A DNA stretch of 64,000 bases from Zhengitettix transpicula (Eukaryota > Arthropoda > Insecta > Orthoptera > Tetrigidae). Below, one piece after another: positions 49,715 through 61,459 of the stretch. Positions within the stretch are counted from its first letter, which is position 1. Each line of letters starts with the position of its first letter. A program made the position numbers and the translations under genes. The notes beneath the pieces are model-generated. The model was given only the letters and a program-made list of their open reading frames with translations. It was not told the origin of the DNA and searched no databases. The stretch covers positions 54,172,129-54,236,128 of the forward strand of contig CM073592.1 in the NCBI GenBank assembly GCA_037074705.1. The letters run 5' to 3'.

Positions 49715-50265
49715 ATTTTTTACAACTTTTAGTCAAGATACTTTACAGTTTTAATAATTTTCCTTGAGTATTTTTATTGTAAATAATTAACACGTATACA
49801 TGTGGTCTTGAAAATGTCCAGTGACATTCCCAAGTTAAAGACGAGTGAAACAGAGGATGCGAGTTTTATCGATTTATTCTGATTCCTGTATAAAAGGTGT
49901 TCTACAAATTTAATTTTTAAATGAAATAGTGCTTGGGACGTATGAGTGTAGTCGAATAATGCGGAAAGGTAAGATGAAGGATATAACAAATAAATGTGTG
50001 TGAGTGAGATACCAGCTAGTAAGAGGGGATGCCATCGTATGGAATGCCAGGGTGGTTTTAGGGAATGATATGATCTATGGGATATTATCGTTTGAGCCGG
50101 TGGTTTCGCGAAAGTGGCGGGTACTTGTTGTGGAAGTCTACTATGGTGTGATTAAGTGAGAAATATTGTTAATATTTCTGGAATGAGGACGTCTTTGTGG
50201 ATTATTGAGTTACTGACATATGTCTATGGATGTACCAAAGGGAATAATTTATTAATTTTCTGTCA
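49715..50265 (-). mobile_element. Old copy of the Jockey-type LINE 3' region
   Basis: Colinear with 27890-28450. Shared blocks include ACTTTTAGTC, TTTACAGTT, ACATGTGGTCTTG, CATTCCAAGTTAAAGACGAG and GTCTTTGTGGAT...TGAGTT...ATGTACCAAAGGGAAT. Many substitutions and gaps separate the two, so this insertion is much older than the 27.9-kb copy. Its coding part is unreadable. Confidence 0.75.
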
Positions 50266-50535
50266 TATTTAGTATACTATACTGACATAAACGTTCCCTT
50301 TGATTCAGTGTTTACGGTCTCCCTTAGCTATTACTATTGAATTTCATTTCAGTAATTTGTATCTGATTATCTGCTATAGAGAGACATTTGAACGTTTCCA
50401 TGATTTGTAGTTCAGTTATTCATTCCTCATTTCAAAGAAGAAAGTATTAGTCTCCAAATCTAATTACAAGTATACATTGTGTTGCGGGAAAGACTAATTC
50501 TAAAGTCCAAAAAACAGTACTTAAGAACTATTAAA

Positions 50536-50706
50536 ATGAAGAGCGTTTGTGTGCATCTAAACGTTTTTCTCAAAAAACTTATATTCCTTTGTGGAGGTAA
50601 CTTATATATTTATAAAATTATTTCGTATTCATATATTTAATATTAAAGATATCATTTTTTTGTTTCAGGTAAGTGTGCAGCAAGGTGCCTTTGCATGTAT
50701 TATCCC
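50536..50706 (+). CDS. Candidate two-exon start of a secreted Cys-rich protein gene
   Basis: Exon 1 (50536-50596) begins ATG and encodes 20 residues: a basic and hydrophobic leader ending FLKKLIFLCG, in phase 1, at donor GTAACT. A 72-base intron ends TTTTTTTGTTTCAG (50655-50668). Exon 2 (50669-50706) continues in frame as GKCAARCLCMYYP, then meets a perfect donor GTAAGTAC at 50707. The C-x3-C-x-C spacing resembles the start of an LRR N-terminal cap or another small disulphide domain, but 13 residues are too few to assign it. Later exons were not found. All the evidence is from splice signals and hydropathy. Confidence 0.3.
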
Positions 50707-52489
50707 GTAAGTACGATATAAGACTAAATGGTTTCTTTCTGATCTGAAAAACTCTCGAAATTTTGTTAAAAATAGATAGCTGTCTAAATTATTGCAACTT
50801 AATCTCATTACACTGCGACTCTCGCAAAACTATAGTATATACTTTTCCAGAACAATTCACAAAAAGTCAATAAAGGTAAATGGTATGAGATTTTGTACAA
50901 GTCTATCTTATGTTTCATCTTTTCTCCCTGTAATAGCGCATCAGGGTACAAACAATGGAATTCTTCTTTCTGTACTATTGAAAAAGCATTTTGAGTAAGT
51001 GTCCACAGCCCCCCCCCCCCTGCCTCCCAATGCCCGTAATTTCTAGAAGAGAGCGAAAAGCTCCCAATGTAGTCTCCCGTTATGCGCTGACTTAAGTACG
51101 TCGTTAAATTTTGCTTTCACTTAGAGACACAAGCTAAAATAGTCTCCTAAACTCAGAAATACATTGCAAGCCTAAGTTTAACAAAGTTCGCTACATATGT
51201 CTTAGTTTTAAATTTAAAAATTGTATTCCGAAAATTGAAACTGTATTTTATCTGAGTATTATTATGTACTGACTTTAAACTGCTTGTAGTATTTATCTAT
51301 GCCTTTTTTATTACCTAGTCTGTGAATTGCCACAGACGTTACTATAGTTTTTGTATGAAAAGAGAAAATCTGGGCAAAAAGCTGTTATTTATTTTCCTGT
51401 ACTGTTTAGCAAAATCATTATTGTTAATTTTTCTTATTATTACAACAATCCAGGCATTTGCACATAATGATCATGATAAGTGACCTAACCGAGGGATGAT
51501 TTGAGCACTCTATATACAATTCTATATGTTTCTTTATCGCATAAATATTGTGTTATAAACACTTCGAGGTTTGAGATATATTTTCAACCGATTTTTCAAA
51601 AATGTGGCAAATTTTTATTTATTTTCAATACTTAAAGTCTACTTCTCTCTCATATTGTTTTTCGGTTAGTTGATGTTACCGTTATAATTAGGAAATTCCA
51701 TTATGATATTCCTATATGCTCTTGGATTGCCAACTAAATCCTGTCCAGACTACAGGAGATTGGTGACTTCCAGACACTCCCTTATTACCTAGGATTTTAC
51801 GGCCCGAAGTGCAGAAGCACCGTCAAATTGTCACCAGTAGAAGGAAGGACCCAAGAATCTCTTGCGCAGTTTACGATCCAACTCTCCCTTATCCGTGTTA
51901 CGATCCATTGCCCTTGAAACTTCTTCTCTTGGATCTCACCTGCTATTGTTGCTAACAATGTGCTATTCAGCTCACTTCAAATCAACATTAGGTTCGTTTT
52001 TTATTTCAGTTTGGTTGTTTTCTTAGTGAATAGTATTTGGTTTCCCTTAAATTGGCATTCATCACAACTCCCAACTATTATTCTAATCACCCTCATAATT
52101 AAGAATGTAGCTGTCAATATGATATTTAAAGCAGTATCTATTACAGATAAATTATTTATTGCAGACTCTCTATTTTTTTATTATTCTCAAGTCTCTTTAC
52201 AATATGTCTACAGACATTTAGTAAGTTTTGTAGTAAATTAAATAAATTTCTAGAGGTAGTTCATTGACTACTTAAACAGAAATAAAGTTTTAACTTATGT
52301 GTAAGTAACATAATATAGTACAAAATAATTATTATATAGGTCTATGTGATAAGTCCGACGGTTTCAACCTTTTGAGTTGTCGTGTGTTATCATCTTCTTC
52401 GAACAGACACTTAGAAAGTTTATTTGGTTGTTCACCAATTCTGTCACTATATCGAAGACTAAATTTTTGTATTGTTTCACTAACTGTAT
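50707..52489. other. Noncoding stretch with a run of 12 C
   Basis: It has a C-run at 51009-51020 and a moderately mixed block at 51760-51960. The frame at 51960-52241 (93 codons, Leu/Ile/Phe-rich) has no recognised domain. Confidence 0.4.
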
Positions 52490-52985
52490 CTATTCATGAT
52501 AACGTTGATCGGGACGTACCATGGAGCGTTGACCAATGATTTTAGCACTTTTGACTGAAACCCTTCCAGGATATTGATGCTTCAGTTGGAGGCTGAGCGC
52601 TAAAATTGTACCCCAAATGTCCACACTGGCTTGATAATGATTTTGTAGAGGAGGATCTTGTTTTTTATTCACAGTTGTGAATACCTTCCTAGCAGCCATT
52701 ACGTATTGCGAAATTGTAAATCAATTTGTTTAATCTTTTCCTGTATATTATTTTTCTATTTCAATCGTGCATACAAATTGAGTCCAAGATATTTCGCTGT
52801 ATTTACATGGACTGATTTTGAGCTATTTATTTTTATTCGCCTTGGTTCGAGCCAGGTTTTTAATTTGTTTAAGTATTCTTGAAGGAGTTGAGACGCTAAA
52901 ATTGGATTTTGATACGATGCAAGTATACCTGTGTCATCTGCGAATGTGATTGAAAAAATTTTATATTGCCTACAAAATATCATTT
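52490..52985 (-). pseudogene. LINE reverse-transcriptase fragment, second Jockey-like lineage
   Basis: The minus frame 52983-52756 reads ITFADDTGILASYQNP (the catalytic FADD motif), then YLNKLKTWLEPRRIKINSSK and SVHVNTAKYLGLNL. These are RT motifs 5-7 of Jockey-clade LINEs. After frame changes the sense resumes near 52660 as KILLYKIIIKPVWTFGVQ, with two stops, then FQSKVLKSLVNAPWYVP. Those blocks follow the RT in the same order in intact Jockey elements. The residues differ clearly from the 28-kb LINE, so this is another family. Both ends are lost and the copy is dead. Confidence 0.88.
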
Positions 52986-53300
52986 ACGTAATAATAGCAA
53001 TAATAGTATTAATGTAATTAAACCTCCAATCGAACTGAATATCTTACATTTGTTGAAACCTATAAAAAATCCTTAATGGTTCATGACGTTACTACACACA
53101 TGTCAGATAATAATCGACACACGTCTAATATTAACACGGCTAAATCGTGTTACTTTTGTAAATGGGAAAGCAGAAAGTAATACAGCTCTGTTTACAAAAT
53201 TGTATACCATAGCTCTATTTTGGTTCGGAGGATGATCAGAAAGGAAATTAAGAACACGCCCTGGGTATGTACAATGTTATAAGGAAAAATATATGTAATG
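52986..53300. other. AT-rich noncoding stretch
   Basis: Lies between two retroelement remnants, with nothing recognised. Confidence 0.4.
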
Positions 53301-53577
53301 AATTTATTGTGTTACCTTCCTATGGTATATCATAATTTCATCGAATACAATTGTTTAAATTTTACAATTTTTTGTAATTTTAAAGTCTAATTCTTAATTT
53401 TCTGGTCTAATTAGAGGACACAAAGATCCTACTAAACAATTTTCCACTACAAATATTGCTTATAAAATTAAATGATCAAATTGTGATTTTTGTTATATCG
53501 GACAAACAAAACGAATTTTGAATTCTACGATTAAAGAACAAAAATTTAAGCAACTTCTGTTACACTTAAGCCAGTAA
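53300..53577 (+). pseudogene. Penelope-like element: GIY-YIG endonuclease remnant
   Basis: In frame from 53425 the sequence reads DPTKQFSTTNIAYKIK, a TGA at 53473-53475, then SNCDFCYIGQTKRILNSTIK and E to a TAA at 53575-53577. The YKI-x-C-xxC-xx-YIGQTxR order is the GIY-YIG nuclease of Penelope-like retroelements. The first Cys of the pair is replaced by the TGA, and the usual KEH is KEQ. The segment upstream (53300-53400), in another frame, reads FIVLPSYGIS, where these elements have a conserved LPY motif before the nuclease. The reverse transcriptase is not seen. This shows Penelope-like elements populate the genome that carries the hammerhead-like arms. Confidence 0.8.
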
Positions 53578-55834
53578 AATTAAATCGTAATTTTTAAGTC
53601 TTTGGTGAGTATGCTTGTGTTCATGAATATACATCTCGTCCGCGTATTTTAATTTGACAATTACTGAATGTTGGTTTACTTTCAGAAAATGACCGAAAAC
53701 AAAAGAACAATTGAAACATAATTGTTTAATTAAAATTACAGAAATTTATGGCTGAAATGGTTATATGGTGTCAGTATTTCAATTTTGACATCGAATTGTC
53801 CTGTTCACTCCTGGGAATACAATCTATGAAGGTTTACGATTCAAAACATAATTAATTCATAACTCGGTGTCGCAAATATTTCTTGTTTATGAGCTCTTTA
53901 TTCCTCAGAACAAATTATACCAAACCCGAGAACTCAAATTTGCAAACAAAATTTGTAAGCAATTCGTTAAATTGTAAACAGCTGTTGAGATTATTGGACT
54001 TGAAGTTATTCACATTTTCATTCGTACAATATGTCATATGAATAATTTTATTCGAGATACACGTTTCCATTATCTTTAATTGTAAATACTATTGAAGGCC
54101 AGTTATATTCTCATTTATATAGAGGCATAAATTGGTTTAACTAACATCGGCATCAATGCTGATCCCTCTGTAGCCTGCATCCTGAAAAACGGGCTGATGT
54201 ATTAATTCCTTAAACGCGTTCCTCGCAATAAATTTTAGTTTTTATTACTTAGGACCATCTTATTCTGCATAATTATATTATATATCAAGAATAATTATTA
54301 AAAGAAACAAAATTACCTTCATTTATCGATTTTTAATCCTCTCCCTTCCATCTTCTCATCTGTTATCTAGAATTCCTTTCCCGTTGCTGTTCACGGCCGA
54401 CAGAAGCCACTCGCCCTCATACCCACAACGGGCTCTGAAAGGGCACAATTTTATTTTTTTATGTTGTGTGAATGTGAAAAATTAAGGGACGTTAATTCAC
54501 ACTGTAACGGGCTGTAGATCGATACGTTTTGGTTTCGGTCCTGGTGGCTGCTAGCCATTACGCGATAATTTCACAGGGCGTAGCTCCGAATAATCGGTTT
54601 TACTGCGGCTTTCCTTCGTAAATTTTTACCAATCACGCATCCTGGCCAAAACAAAAAGCGAAGGTGTGTATATCTGCTTGATACTGCAATTCTAACTACC
54701 GCTTTAATACGGTCCCTTATACACGTGTCTCAGCTTTCCGTATTTGCGCATTTTAATGAAACTCCAAATTAAATGTTGTTGTTTTTAATTAACATATGAG
54801 AAGTAACAATTACTACTAAATGGAAAATACCAAACTTTTTCTGTATTCCCAATTCGTAATATACCATCCCCACAATATTACGGATGGATTAAATACTACC
54901 AAAAAAATGTTTCCTATGTATTTTCTCTGCATTATATGTTAAGTAAACATACTCCTAACACCGTTCTCGATTGGTCTTCTTCTTTAACTTATTATTTTTA
55001 TGAAATTAAATTGAATTAACACGTATTTTCTCTCTAATTCATGAACAAACATTAAATTACTTCCATTATTCCATTTTCCCGTATTCATTGTGCAACTAAA
55101 TGTTTAAGTTGGTAGTTGTAGTTTGTTGCGTATCTTCTTTAGTTCAGGTACTTTGAACAACTGACATAACTCAATTTATGGTAATTATTTTGTTTACTGC
55201 TTTGCATTAAAAAACTATACTTTTATTCAATTGCCAGATCACAATAGATACTGTCGTGTAGTCTAACTTTCTAAGATATTTCCTGGGAGCAAAGAGTTTC
55301 ATTGCTCCACGCTTGATTCATTTTATTCTTTGTCGCAAATGGGGAAAGACATTGTTGAGCTACTTCATCGCTAGATTAAGTACACGATACACTGAATGCT
55401 AATACGTCTGTATTTATAGCAAATAATAAGTTAAGCAATACAAACGAATCCGTAGTTTTTATTTTACGTACGGAAAACACGAAACAACATAAATAGATTA
55501 GCAAATATTCCTATATATCCAACAAATTAATTCCAAATTTATAATATATTTGCGTTTATAATAAATGAAAACAAATTATGGTTTCCGCCAAATCTAGCCT
55601 TCTGTTTAATACCTCATTGTTTTGCTAAATAGTGATAAAATATTGAAATTTATGTTTTCCACTTTTCCTCTTAGGTATAGACAATTTCATATTGTAATAT
55701 AATCTGACAATTATCATTTAATAAATAAGAACAAAGACAGCCATTTTGTCGGGAGTGAATGTAACCGAAAGAAGGCAGCCATTTTTGGTTACAACCATGA
55801 GACTAAATTCATATTTGATCATCTAACTTTAGTG
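53578..55834. other. AT-rich noncoding stretch with a mixed-composition block
   Basis: The segment near 54185-54245 (GGGCTGATGTATTAATTCC, TTAAACGCGTTCC) could be the decayed terminal repeat of the Penelope element upstream. The block 54360-54720 is less AT-rich (CACGGCCGACAGAAGCCACT, AACGGGCTGTAGATCGATAC), has no open frame and might be regulatory. Confidence 0.3.
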
Positions 55835-55854
55835 TATATATATATATATATATA
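55835..55854. repeat. (AT)n microsatellite
   Basis: A TA array of 10 units followed by CATACA. Confidence 0.9.
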
Positions 55855-57149
55855 CATACATTCAAATCTTTGTACGTCTCAAAATTGTGGACTAAACGCC
55901 GTATTGTAATGATTTTTTATTTTGATTAATTAATACACATTTTTTCTTACAAAAATGGTTGTCTTTATGTTTATTTACTACTCAATTTCACTTACAAATA
56001 TCTGCATTTTTCAGATTAGGTTCCCTATTAAAGACTTCCTATGTAATTTACTGCACTATCAATTTTAATGCAATTCCACAACTAATATTAATTTATGAGT
56101 TATATAATATAGTCCTCGGTCTCTTATAAAATTAATTTAAACAGTCATAAGCTATGGAAATATTATTGAATCATTTAACAAAGTAAGGTTTGAATATAAT
56201 TAATAATGTTGAAATGAAAGTATTCTTTAATATTATCGTGTACTGGAAGTAAAAAACTTTATAAATCCATTTAATTTAATTTTTTCCTGATATAAGAAGT
56301 CCTTGTGAGTTTCTACTCTGCGGTCGTCCACTGGCATTAATATACATTTTGTGAAGTAATTTTTTAATGAATTAAATTATTACATAGTGCGACAAAAATA
56401 TAAATGTGGATGTTTATTTCATAAATAAACATGTGAACGATTAGATCTATTAGAAAAAAGTCTACAGGTACTGAAGTGTAACACACAAAATGGAATAAAA
56501 TATTTTTAACGCATTGCGCTACAAAGAAAAATGGTCCAGGACATACTGGGGCACCTTCCTCTCTCGTAATATGTTTCAGTCATGGCTGCAGGTTGCGGGT
56601 TTGTTTGGAGTGTATTGGAATCCACAGGAGCACTCTAGCATGCAAAAGATCGCCTGTCCCTCGGGAATCTAACACCGACAGAATCGGTACAAAGCAAGAG
56701 CTGACCAAACCAGGTCATGCGGAAAAGTCTGAGAGAAAACGGACAACTTTTGAAGAGTGTAGTCCACGCGCTGTCCAAAGGCCGACCATAGAAAGGGTCA
56801 TTTATTAGAAATCGTTATTCTTTACAATTTTCCTACTCACTTCAGTCAGATCCTCAAAAATCATGTATCTCGAATTTAAGTTTCTGAGACACGGATGATA
56901 GTTTACAATATGAACTTTGGATAACAACATTATTTGTAGTAATATTTTTAAATAAATTATAATGAACCTTTTATAGAGTGATAATTAAAAATAATTAAGT
57001 TTCATCTGGACCGTACATAAGTGTAGAAATGTTTTGGGTGACACTGAGGGACTTTTGATTTAATAAAAATTTAAGGAACGAATTATCTATTAAAGCTGTG
57101 TATTACGTTTTATATTGTGCTGGTTATTATTGATTATAGAATCAAATAA
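55855..57149. other. AT-rich noncoding stretch
   Basis: A GC-richer patch at 56520-56800 with a 71-codon frame (56593-56808) shows no known motif. Confidence 0.4.
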
Positions 57150-57428
57150 TTTCAAGACATAAAAATTAACACTACGTTTCGTCCTCAATTTAGGACTTCG
57201 TCAGATGTCCAATGGATTCAGAGTATTTTTTTTCGGTTTGAACTTAAATTTCAGATAGAGCATTCCCGTAGAAATTTTACACAAATTTATTTATGTAACA
57301 TCAATATTCTTCCCACAGAATAATTTGGCAATGTATGGAAATTATATAAAAAAAACTTCAAATCCACTGTACACCCGATAAAATCGTATATTTAGGACGA
57401 AACACCGAGTTAATTTTTGTTTTTATTT
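57150..57428. repeat. Inverted-repeat element with the clearest hammerhead-like core (family 5)
   Basis: On the minus strand the left arm reads ATCTGACGA, A, then GTCCT-AAATTG-AGGAC, then GAAACGTAGTGTTAATTTTT. Stem II is five perfect base pairs directly before GAAA. A one-to-two-pair stem III (AC...GU) can form before GUU, as in the minimal hammerheads of Penelope-like elements. One extra A between CTGACGA and stem II departs from the consensus. The right arm (57391-57425, plus) keeps AGGACGAAACACCGAGTTAA but has lost CTGACGA. The two cores are about 200 bases apart and read outward. Confidence 0.65.
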
Positions 57429-58827
57429 CTGATCAATTTTTTTTTTCATTTATTTATAATGAAGTCAAATAAATATAATTATTAAATCGTTATATACATG
57501 AATTTACATCAGCTAATATTATTTGTATACTAAAAAAACATTATAAAAGTTAATTTTGATGCCTGTTATTTTATGGTTGCGCCTGTAAATAGTGATTATA
57601 GAATTTGTCTATTGATATATTTTCTAGTTAGTAGGTATTATGGCTTGTAAAAAGTAAAAGCGCGTCTATTCTTTATTGTAACTAGGTGGTCATTCTAGCC
57701 GTGGATGAATTCGGTTAATAACAACAATTATAATGTCCTTACCTCAACTCCCCTGGGATCAGACACTATTGACACAGAACGATAGTACAATTCATTGTAA
57801 TAGATACAGGGTTATTACCAAACTACAATATTCAATAGGTTTCAATTCCCAAGCCCTCACTTTACATTGAGTCACTGCAGAAAATTGTAGGAATAATGAT
57901 ACGCCACCAGAACAAATAGATACGATTAATATAATAATTATAATATATAAATGTATCATTCTGCATAAGTCAATAAACGGGGAAAAAACTCAGATGGAAA
58001 ATCATTTTAGTGAAATCGGATCTTGTTCTAACTTTTTGTGTTAACGAGAGTAATCCAGGAAAGAGTCTATTTTATTAGCCACGCGAAAATAACGTGATTG
58101 TAAACATGTGAGGAGTGTCCTAACATGTCTGAGAGACACTTTAATGAATAAGTGTTATATAACACTGAAACGACTCTACAAAATACGTTTAAATCGTAAC
58201 TGAAGCAATAGTGCCGTGAAGTTTCATACAAGTGACCAAAAAATGGTTATTCGATAAATGGATTGAAGAAATAGACGAGTGGGTAATAGGTGAAATTTAT
58301 TATACTCGATGAATATGACAAGTGCTAGTGCGAAGATAAGTAATGGGCTAATCACCGAGATTAAAATATAATGGATCTCATCTGTTCAGACTTGTAATGA
58401 ATTGCTTTGGGTGCAAGCACGGTGGAATAGCAAATCAACGAATCAGGAGTAAAAGAATTTTTGTGTATGTCACGACCGTTGTGGGAGATTTCACATTTTC
58501 GGTAGGCTTATACGCGGTTGAAAATAATATATACCTGGAATTACTTGAAGAGTTTTAAATAAGATTTTAAAACATATTATGATAATATATTCGACGTTAA
58601 ATATAATACTGTGGTCACTCTCGTGTTGTGAAAATTGAGATTATGCGATCTCTCTGTCCCGAAGCTTCTTTATTCTAACGTCGATTTGTCTCCCTGATAC
58701 ACGAACTTGGCTACACTTGTATGTTGCTGGTAAATTGCAAACGACATCAAGGGTTCGTTGAGTGATAAGAAACGAAACCTTTGATCACTGGTACGTTTGC
58801 GGGTCCCTTTTTTAAGTTGAAAACACT
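57429..58827. other. AT-rich noncoding stretch
   Basis: No recognised gene or repeat. The 58600-58810 block is less AT-rich with no open frame. Confidence 0.4.
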
Positions 58828-58856
58828 AACCACCCCCCACCCCACCCCACCCATCA
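58828..58856. repeat. C-rich tract, (CCCCA)n-like
   Basis: CCACCCCCCACCCCACCCCA followed by CCC forms an irregular CCCCA repeat of about 29 bases. The opposite strand is G-rich in four blocks and could form a quadruplex. Confidence 0.7.
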
Positions 58857-59403
58857 CCTCCTCCCTTACAAGAATTCAATACAGATGAAACTAATACCAA
58901 GCTAGCGGAAAAATACAAATGGCGAATATATGTAAAAACAATTTGGACAGATTATGTTAAATAATAGTATTCCAAGAATACAAAAATGTAAATAAGAAAA
59001 TAGGTACACATGATATAATACGAGGTAAATAATTTTAATAATTCATGATACCATTATAAATCTCTTTTTCATGCAAATGTAACTTGAAAATATATTTAAA
59101 GTATATCCATGCATTATTAACTACATTTATGTAATATATAATAAACGAGCAGCTTTCCTTGAAACTTGAAATGTATTTTACTGGAATTAATTAAATTGAC
59201 TGGTTTCGAATATATATACTTTTGTTTTTGCCTTGCCTTAAAGTACGTTTTCACATATTTCTTTCAAAAAAGTTTTAAATATTTAATTCTTCATAACTAC
59301 ATAAGGTGCTTGTAATACGTGAATGCGATAGTTTATTATTTATTCTTGAACATATTGTAATTTAAAATAACTCTTTAGTTCTACGTATTTATATTATGTA
59401 CTA
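58857..59403. other. AT-rich noncoding stretch
   Basis: No recognised feature. Confidence 0.5.
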
Positions 59404-59421
59404 ATATATATATATATATAA
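59404..59421. repeat. (AT)n microsatellite
   Basis: A short AT array of about 9 units. Confidence 0.85.
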
Positions 59422-59883
59422 TATCAAATATATGACGTAATGAATCTTCACAACGTTTAGATTAGGACGTATATTTCACGAAAAATATTATGTATATTTT
59501 CTCTTGGTCTTTACACAGCCTTGAAAGCTTTTCTTCTCCCGAGAATCAATGTTAACAGTATATAAGTAATCTCTGTTGTATTGTGTATTATATAACTTTC
59601 CTTCGATCCTTGGGAGAACCGATGCTGGAAAGATGTGGAAAAGTTACTGAAATTTTACATAATGTTATACCAATAATTAATTCCTTGTCGGTGTATGTAC
59701 AATATTAATAGAAAATATGACAAGCTAAATAGGTTTTTATTTGAGAGAAATAATTTACGTTTCATTGTAGTGAATAATAGTTCAAACTAACCAATTCCTC
59801 GTGTGCATAAACAGTAAGATATAACAAAACTATACTTTTTTATTTTTACTTAATAAAAAGTTTCAATTTGGGGATGCCTTCAC

Positions 59884-60330
59884 CTCTATCTGGTTTTTTG
59901 AACTAAGATTCCTACATGCCGAGGCACCTCGGCCTGTTTTGAGAGGTGTATGTTCCAGGGTCGCAGACCTTGGGCATACGGTAAGAGTTGTCCGCTATTC
60001 CTATCGGAATAGTCGGCCAGCTGCCTCCTAAGCAAGTCAAGGCACGGCGATGGGGAAGCTGCGACCCCACAGCAAACCCCTCTCCCACCATCGAAAAAGC
60101 GAGGGACTAGAACCTACCTGATGCAGGTTTTTCTAGGGTTTTCCTTGCATCACTTTTAGGAGAATTGCCGGGTAGGATCCTTTAATCCATAGCCCAGGGG
60201 CCCTAGTTAACCCTTGGCTACCTTGCTCTACCTTTCCGCATCCCCCTTTCACTACTTTTCCTATGCTATAAGAGGGGAGTTGCCACTAAGTGGATTACCC
60301 TATACATAGACTGTCTACACCTTAAAAAAA
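59884..60330 (+). mobile_element. R450 repeat, copy 7: near full-length, 3' subtype B
   Basis: It starts CTCTATCTGGTTTTTTGAAC and carries all R450 blocks. It ends GTGGATTACCCTATACATAG, then ACTGTCTACACCTT plus seven A. The start coincides with that of the 47.5-kb copy, which fixes the 5' end of the element at ATCTCTCTGG/CTCTATCTGG. The 3' end differs from subtype A after GGATTACCCT. Confidence 0.88.
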
Positions 60331-61119
60331 TGAAAATTATTATTGTTTGGAATAGATTGAAGAGGCAGAATGAATTTAATATTGTAGAGTCTGTGGAGGA
60401 AATGTTAAGATAATTAAATACAGGGAGCCCTTCCCTGTAGAAAAGATCAAAGAAAATTTCCTAGAGATATACAATGCGAATATTTACTAGTTTTGGTTTT
60501 TAAGGTAATTTAATATAACCCCAGCTGTACGTGTCATGTTTTGTTTATTTTATAAGAGTATTATTATATTGTGTTTACATTTAAATTTATTATTTAGTGA
60601 AATTCCTAGGAATGTTGTACTTGTTACTTCACAATTCTTCACATTCCCCCAGTAACAGGCTGAGCGTAGTGTTTGCATGAAATAGTATAGTAATTATGTG
60701 AGATGAATTTATTGTGTCACACACTGTCAGAACTTAATTCTTAGCACAAAGGTTGTCAAGTTGCTACGGTATCTGTACCTTTGTAGTGTAAGACGTGCGT
60801 GTGTTGTGGAATGAAGACGAGGTATCGCGTAGAGCTGACGCGTGTCTGTGGTTAGCCGCGTATTAGCCTGGGCTCGTCGCTCCGCGGGGCGCAGACAGCT
60901 GGGTCAACCCTTCTCTCAGATAATACAATCGAAACACTTGCCTCAACGCAATAATAGTACTGTTTTAGTTCACTTTTAATAATAAAAATGTTTACAAAAA
61001 ATAATTTATACGTTTTCGTGACAAAAAATAGGATTGTAATATACACATAATCAATATCTGATGTCTATTATTTGGATAATTTCGTCTCTGTTCATTTGAC
61101 GAGTGAATTATAAATTTAA
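60331..61119. other. Noncoding stretch, no recognised feature
   Basis: AT-rich, with a short GC-richer patch at 60800-60905 that includes GCTCGTCGCTCCGCGGGGCG. No frame or repeat is assigned. Confidence 0.4.
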
Positions 61120-61345
61120 TAAAAACCAGACAGAATACAGAAAAATATTAAAAGCGCAAAGTTTCCACTGTCATTGCAGAACTCGTCAGCTGCATTAAAA
61201 ATTTCAAACAAATCAATCAGATTGAAAACTTGAAATATTTTCAGAGAAGTCAGGAATATAAAATAGTTTTTATTGTACCTGACGAGTTCTGTAAACTCGG
61301 AGGAAACGTAGTGATTTTTTTTGTATTCTGTGTTTATTTCTTCAA
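61120..61345. repeat. Inverted-repeat element with hammerhead-like cores (family 6)
   Basis: The left arm (minus) reads GCTGACGAGTTCTGCAATGA, then GTGGAAAC and later TTTTTCTGTATTCTGTCTG. The right arm (plus, from 61279) reads CTGACGAGTTCTGTAAACTC, then GGAGGAAACGTAGTGA and TTTTTTGTATTCTGTGTTTA. Both keep CTGACGA and GAAAC. A GAGTT/AACTC pairing exists in the right copy but is not directly against GAAA. The arms are about 70 bases each, with a ~75-base centre. Confidence 0.65.
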
Positions 61346-61459
61346 TTTTTTTAATTACCTAATTTCTATAGCTTTAAATTATCAACATAAACACTAGTAA
61401 AACTTTTTAAATGTAAAATAAAACACTTTTTTTGGAATTACAATGTGTTCTAAAAATAA

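Noticed and set aside
53578..54250. Intact Penelope terminal repeat downstream of the nuclease remnant
   Set aside because: CTGATGTATTAATTCC...TTAAACGCG only loosely follows the core order. Kept as a remark in the stretch description.
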